DNA of 64,000 bases from Chamaelirium japonicum (lineage: Eukaryota; Streptophyta; Magnoliopsida; Liliales; Melanthiaceae), in assembly GCA_947650365.1 (NCBI GenBank), contig OX393552.1:52893428-52957427 (forward strand), read 5' to 3'. Under the pieces are notes generated by a model. That model did not search any database. It saw only the letters and a list, made by a program, of their open reading frames with translations, and had not been told where the DNA came from. The translations under genes and the position numbers were made by a program. Below, one piece after another: positions 58,638-64,000 of the stretch. Positions within the stretch are counted from its first letter, which is position 1. Each line of letters opens with the position of its first letter.

Positions 58638-59400
58638 TAGTATTTTTTAGGGTTCCGAGCAGTGCAAATTTTGTCTTTTTTATGCCCTAGATTCGTGTTG
58701 GGTGGGTTTTTCTCCTATAATCAACAGTAGTCGAATGTATCCATGATCCATTATAGTTTCCTTTAAAAGGTTTGCTATCCTTTTTACCCAATTTTGTAGT
58801 TTGAATGATGATAGGGTTACTAGTTAACTAGGTTTTGGCACTGAGTTTGGCATATTTTCTGCTCTGCTTCTTTTTTTTTTTTCTATGCAGATTGATACCT
58901 CTAGTTAACTTTTTCGATTGATAATGCACAACATGCACACGTTATGCTGTGTTGTTCTATTGAATTGTGGGTCAGGTCTGCCTTAGCTTCAATTCCTTAA
59001 CTTGGTATGCTTCTCAAAGTTTTGGGTGTGATATCATGATTAGATTGGATGTTGGTGACGAGGTAATGTAGTTTATTATGAGCATCATCTGGCCGACAAA
59101 GAAGTGGAGTATTTTTCAATGGTGAAGATATTGGAGAAGATCATTTTGATCCCACCCATAAAGCTGAAAAAGACAAATGTAGCAGATCGTTGCCACTAAA
59201 CGGACTCGCAGTTTGCCTCGGAACAAGTTGGGATGGATTCTATGATTTTATCCAAAAAACATGTAGACCCAGCTTGTTCGGAGTGTTGGAGAGCTTAATA
59301 TTAGCTTGGAGCCTTGGCCAAATCAGGAACTGGGGTATCAGTACTTGTCCAAAATTCAACTCAATTTAGTCCTTCTTGGAGACTAAAGCAAACTTCTTCA
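58638..59400. other. Spacer or intron-like sequence
   Basis: AT-rich with a T run near 58,870. No exon with both splice sites or domain recognised. 59,100-59,400 may be the degraded 3' end of the gypsy element. Confidence 0.35.
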
Positions 59401-60166
59401 AAATCTGGACAAGTACTATAACTTTCCATCATTCGTTCGGATTCAAAAGCGTCGATACTTATGGTAGTTAGCATAATGATTCAACGACTTAAAGCATCTA
59501 CCGCTTTGTTCTCAATTCCTGCTTTATGTTTCAACACGGAAGTATATTCTTGTAAGAATTTAGCCCATTTTCTCTGACGTGAATTTAACTTCTGTGAATT
59601 AAGGTATCTCAATGCTTCATGTTTAGAGAAAAAGAACGAATCTTTGAGGTAATAAGTAATGACACCCATTCCTAACGACTTGTAATACCGCATAAATTCC
59701 TTATCATATGTAGAGTACCTTAATTTCACATCATTTAGTTTTTCACTGAATTAGACCACTGTACTTAGGACACCACATATTCCAATGGCAACTACCTCAA
59801 AGACTTTCATAAAATATGGTAAATTCATAACTTGCTCTTTCGTTATTTTAAACTTAATTTCCTCGAGTGTTTTAGCAGCAACATTCGTATATTGAAAGTC
59901 TTTTTTCTTCACCCAATTAGTTAAGTTACTGTACTCAACTCTCTAGTGACTCGACAATAAAATGTGGCTAAGATATGAAAGCTTCGTGCATCATGAATAT
60001 TCTTTGGTTCATGCCAATCAATAATAGGCTCTATCTTTCGAGGATCGGTTGCCATGCCTTCTGACGATACAATAAATCCTTGAAAAATAACTTGATTGGC
60101 AAGAAATGGGCATTTCTTCAAATTGACAAACAAGCTATATCACCTCAGGGTTTTGTATACTAGACG

Positions 60167-60300
60167 CAAATGAATCAATTGTTCTTCCGGCCTTTTACTC
60201 TAGATCCTAGGCGCAAATGAATCAATTGTTCTTCCGGCCTTTTACTCTAGATCCTAGACGCAAATGAATCAATTGTTCTTTCGGCCTTTTACTCTAGATC
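60167..60300 (+). repeat. 47-bp tandem triplication inside gypsy pol
   Basis: Three adjacent copies of CGCAAATGAATCAATTGTTC with CTTTTACTCTAGATCCTAG. It lies between reverse-transcriptase segments, so it arose after the element had lost function. Confidence 0.9.
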
Positions 60301-61524
60301 AAGATATCGAATTTCCCCATGTAGGGACTAAGCACGTGAGTTATGACACGCATAAACATGCTGGGAGCATTTTTCAACCCATATGGTATAACCATCCACT
60401 CGTATAACCCATCATTGGTTTTGAAAGCAATTTTCCATTCATCTCCTGAACATATGCCAATTTGGGGATAGCCACTTTTCAAATCTATCTTTGAGAAGAT
60501 AGTGGCACCAACCATCATGTATAACGTGTTGTCTAGCCAAGGGATCGAAAAACGATATTTAACTGTTAATTTATTGATGGCATGGTTATCTATACACATT
60601 CTCCAAGACATATCCTTGTTTGGGGTAAGTAGTGCATGTACAATGCAAGGGCTGTGCCTCTCTTACAAATCCCTTTTTTTTAAAGTTCACTCACTTGCCT
60701 TCTTAATTCTGCATGTTAGATAGGGTTAAGTCGATAATGAGGTAAGTTTGGGAGGGTTGCTCCCGGGACTAAATCAATGTGTTGTATATCACACATAGGA
60801 GTGACTAGTGAGTACATTCAGAATGACTTCAGGAAACACATCCTGGAATTCTTTTAGAACAAGTTGGACCTTTTTTGGTTGTTCCTCTTCCGATTCTTTG
60901 GTTTCTTCTTTAAAGACAAGCCGGACATGATGTATTCTTGGTTCAAGCTCTGTTCAAATTCTTTTGGAGTGATCATGTGAAAATTTTTATCGGTCTTCTT
61001 TTCTTCCTTCTTTCCTGAGGTCATTGACTTGGGAGGTAAATGATTTAACCTTATCTTTTGCCTTCGTGGATGGAAGAACACACAAATTGGATTTACCAAT
61101 GGTAGCATCGATATCATAGAGCCTTGGTCTACCGAGGATGATATGTCCTACATCCATGGGAAGGACGTTACACCATACCTTGTATTTATTAGAGGAAAAA
61201 TTGAATTAGGACAATCGATTGCTGTGTAATTGCTATTGGCGTCGTATCAACCCAAGACACTTTGTAAGGATTAGGATGTAGAACTATCTTAAGCTGTAAA
61301 CATTTTACTGAATTGGTTGAAACAACGTTGGTACGGCTTCCACTATCAATGATGATCTTGTAAGTGTTGTCGCCACTATTAATAAACACATGATAAATAG
61401 TGTTGTGATGCCAAACATCATCTTTCTTGGGTTGCACCAAAGCACAACGAACTACTGCTAGGGAAGTAGTCGTTTCAGCGGGATCAACATATCGAGATGA
61501 ATGTATCCCATACGTTCTTCCATG

Positions 61525-62593
61525 CATAGTCACCAAGTTCGGGTTCGGTAATAAGTCGGCGAGGGTAAAACTCGGAAAAATTCGGCGAAAATCGGAAAGT
61601 TCGGGAAAAAAACAGATAAAAATCGGGGGAAAAAATAGGTTCGGGTTTTAATTGGCGAGAGTGAAATTTGGAAAAAATCAGAAAGTTCGGGGCCTTCAAA
61701 CGTCAAGTTTTTAGCCTATATTTATGCAACTAAGCCTAATTCTACGGTACCTGCTGGATAATTGAACTATAATGAACCAATCAAGCATTCCACAAAAAAA
61801 AACAAATGCCTAAAATTATCGAAACTGCAATCTATGGAACTTCTAGCATTAGAATTTGATTCAATTAGTAAGAATTATCTCACAGAGCATTTAATGCCTT
61901 GGATGGGATGAGATGATTTCTTCCAAAATTAAATTGATGCATTCAAAGCCTCGGATCATACCTGAAAGGCTGAAATTGGGGCTAAAAACAATTTGAGGAA
62001 GTAGCAAAGGAGTTGTTGCCTAGCTGGGCTCGGACTGCTTGCTGATCAGCCTGATTAGCTGGTCGTCGGGCTCGTCTACACACAGAGCAGCAGCAACAAG
62101 ATCAGCAGCTTCGGCCTGCTGTGGGTGTGCGGACACACAAAAAAAGAAAGAAGACCAGAGGAAGAAGATGAGGGAAAGACGATCGGAGAAGGGGCATCGC
62201 CTGTCGTCGGTTGGAGCAAAGGCCGCCTGTCGTCGATCGGAGCAGAGGCCAGCCTGTCGTCGCATCGTCGGTCGAAGAAGAGGGAGGAAGAACCTGCGAA
62301 TCAAAACCCTAACCTGTTTCGCCTCGCGGTCGGAGAAGAGGAAGGAAACAGCTCGCAATGGCTAGCCGATTATTAATTGGGTGGTACAATAGACCCGCAG
62401 AACAACTAAAATTAAAATTTCGTTGTCACAAAAACAGCCGACTTAAATCCGGTTTATTCAAAAAATCGCCGAAAAAATCGCCGATTTTTGTGACTTGATT
62501 AAAACGGGGTTAAAATCGGTAAAAAATCGGCAGAGCTATTAGTCGCGTTTTAAACGCGATTTTTTCAATAAATCGGCGATTTTTGTGACTATG
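61525..62593. mobile_element. hAT-like element, CATAGTCAC family, long copy
   Basis: 1,069 bp with perfect 8-bp duplication CTTCCATG (61517-61524, 62594-62601). Ends CATAGTCACCAAGTTCGGG and ATTTTTGTGACTATG. Subterminal sequence is rich in TCGGCGATTTTT/AAAAATCGCCGA motifs. The middle (about 62,030-62,360) is GC-rich with CGTCGGTCGGAG repeats, possibly captured host DNA; frames of about 108 codons there match nothing I recognise. Inserted in the gypsy element next to its protease region. Confidence 0.85.
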
Positions 62594-63025
62594 CTTCCAT
62601 GTCTTATGTTCTTTCAGTATTGAATTCAGGTTCACAAACTTCTTCGTCATACTCTCCATTTTCTTCTTCTTCTTGCTCATCTAGAACTAAGTTCTTGATT
62701 GGAGGTTTTGTGGGGCATTGTTTCCAGTAGAAAGGGGTCTACTAGTTGTTTCTCGGGATTCAGAACACACGAACATGGGTTGCTTTACAAAGCGCTCAAA
62801 ATCTTGCACTACTTGATAGGCATGTTTCAACAAATTTATTTCTCTCATGATAAGTTCTTTTATAAATCTTCCCCAAGGCCAGACCTAAATCTTGACAGTG
62901 TAACTTGAAACTCTTCCCGAACCTTACTTCTCATTAGATATTCATCAAAACGAGCAATATACTTGATAGCATGTTTACTTCCTTGATTTAATTTCTGCCA
63001 TTAGTCTAATGAACGTTGTCTATAG

Positions 63026-63748
63026 CAGTGTTGTCAAGGCGCAGTAAGGCGCGCTCCTCAGGTGCCCCTCGAGGTGAGGCGCTGATATGTGCCTCAGGCG
63101 CATTCTGGCGAGGCCCGTGCAGCTAGGCGCGTGCCTTAGGCGCCCTTGACACAAGGCGCAAGGCGGCCGAGGGGTATGTCTTGATGCATTTTGGGTTTTG
63201 ATCAAGTTTTAATTTTTTTTTTGTGATTTTGGTTTATTTTGGTTTTTTTTAGGTTTGTTTTTAGTTTTTTTTTTGGTTTTGGTTTTTTTATTTCGATCCT
63301 TTTTGGTTTGAATAAAAGAGCCAAACTCTCCTTAGAGTCCGACTCTTTTGTTTTGTTACTCAACATTATTTATGAGTTCTCATTTATCAGTTATCACTTA
63401 TGAGTATTGCATGCATTTAACTTATGAATATGATGTTGGCATGTTGCATAATAACTTGTGAATTATTATTCACTCAAATTGTTCATTTGATGGCCACTAG
63501 TTATGAGTTATAACTTATAAGTATTGTATGCCTTTATTGTGTTGATTTAATTGCATTGTGATTATATCTCTTTTTTTCATAAAATATAATTTTTTTATGA
63601 TTTTTAGTTTTTTTTAATAATTATTATTAATTTTTTAAAGAAAAAAATATATTTTTGCGCCTTACACACTAAGACATGCGCTTATTTGCGCCTCAGGCTC
63701 CAGTGGCACCTTGCGCCTCAAGCACGCCTCGTCGCCTTGACAACACTG
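63026..63748. mobile_element. hAT-like non-autonomous element, GGCG-rich ends
   Basis: 723 bp, ends CAGTGTTGTCAAGGCG and CGCCTTGACAACACTG perfectly inverted over 16 bp. 8-bp duplication G(T/C)CTATAG with one change (63018-63025, 63749-63756). Subterminal GAGGCGC/GCGCCTCAGG motifs, AT-rich middle with T runs. Interrupts the gypsy gag. Same build as 34265-34971. Confidence 0.85.
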
Positions 63749-64000
63749 GCCTATAGGAAGTAGGGATATATTTTTTCTTGAGCTTCTCTTTCATCTCATC
63801 CCACGTCTCAACGAGCTCTTGTCTTGCTCTATCAACCAAGCGTTCTACATTGTTCCAATGTAGTTTTGCTGCACCTGTAACTTGCATTTTTGCAAATTTC
63901 ACTTTTTAGGCATCTAACATATCATACCACTTTAAATGGTGGTCCATATTAGCTAACCTGTCTATGAAAAGCTTTGGGTCCAAGCGACTGCAAAATTAGA

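Larger units (their letters stand above)
59400..64000 (-). mobile_element. Ty3/gypsy element remnant, gag-pol
   Basis: Minus-strand order from the right edge: gag (63,757-63,902, NNVERLVDRARQELVETWDE; more near 62,900-63,020), a zinc-knuckle-adjacent acidic stretch (about 62,640-62,720), protease (61,189-61,500, IIIDSGSRTNVVS), reverse transcriptase (60,294-60,611, [14 protein letters not shown] and [13 protein letters not shown]; about 59,921-60,133) and RNase H (59,481-59,729). LTRs lie outside or are lost. The coding region is broken in several places and is interrupted by two hAT-like elements. Fossil. Confidence 0.85.

Noticed and set aside
62020-62376. Gene of about 110 codons
   Set aside because: Lies in the middle of a hAT-like element bounded by an 8-bp duplication; repetitive CGTCGGTCGGAG text, no domain.

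Overview
This is nuclear DNA of a flowering plant. The one intact host gene encodes a complete plant-type argininosuccinate lyase with a likely chloroplast transit peptide. Its GC-rich first exon followed by AT-rich large introns suggests a monocot (probably not a grass) or a magnoliid; this is an inference, not an identification. Almost everything else is transposable-element sequence, nested several layers deep, plus satellites and microsatellites.

Left third (1-21,051): a composite Tat-like Ty3/gypsy remnant on the minus strand (about 1,270-5,042) carries three tandem-repeat blocks (about 112, 67 and 107 bp units) and a gag-like piece. It interrupts the gag start of a Ty1/copia element whose PBS and LTR lie at 5,043-5,946. 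That LTR is entered by a CACTA (En/Spm) DNA transposon, 5,947-21,051, with a TCT target-site duplication and a TNP1/Transposase_24-type gene. The CACTA gene is itself split by a 10-kb copia element (8,584-18,639) with twin 2,331-bp LTRs, about 0.8% different by eye, and a CATTA duplication.

Middle (21,052-31,077): an acidic, coiled-coil-rich extra ORF of Tat type is followed by the same 67-bp repeat seen at the left. Then comes an unusual cluster of Cassandra TRIM elements (LTRs containing a 5S rRNA-derived segment): four LTRs on plus facing four on minus around an inversion point at about 25,045, with one minus LTR split by a 2.3-kb insertion. A satellite of about 198-bp units (28,830-30,130) and a copia 3' end with a 168-bp LTR lead up to the gene.

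Gene (31,078-45,788): argininosuccinate lyase, 7 exons, 527 codons, all junctions GT-AG. Intron 2 is 6.5 kb and holds a copia-derived stretch with two small hAT-like elements, each flanked by a perfect 8-bp duplication.

Right third (45,789-64,000): tRNA-derived SINE-like copies, one complete Cassandra element, a MITE, microsatellites, a copia LTR with 3' end, a large tandem duplication (54.5-58.1 kb) containing a Tip100-like hAT insertion, a possible orphan first exon near 58.5 kb, and a broken Ty3/gypsy pol region on the minus strand carrying two further hAT-like insertions with 8-bp duplications. Two of the small hAT-like families occur once in the gene intron and once in this gypsy element, so they were active in the same genome after these hosts existed. 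No novel gene system was recognised. The most unusual structures are the inverted Cassandra cluster, the PBS that extends into a tRNA T-arm, and the paired small hAT families.
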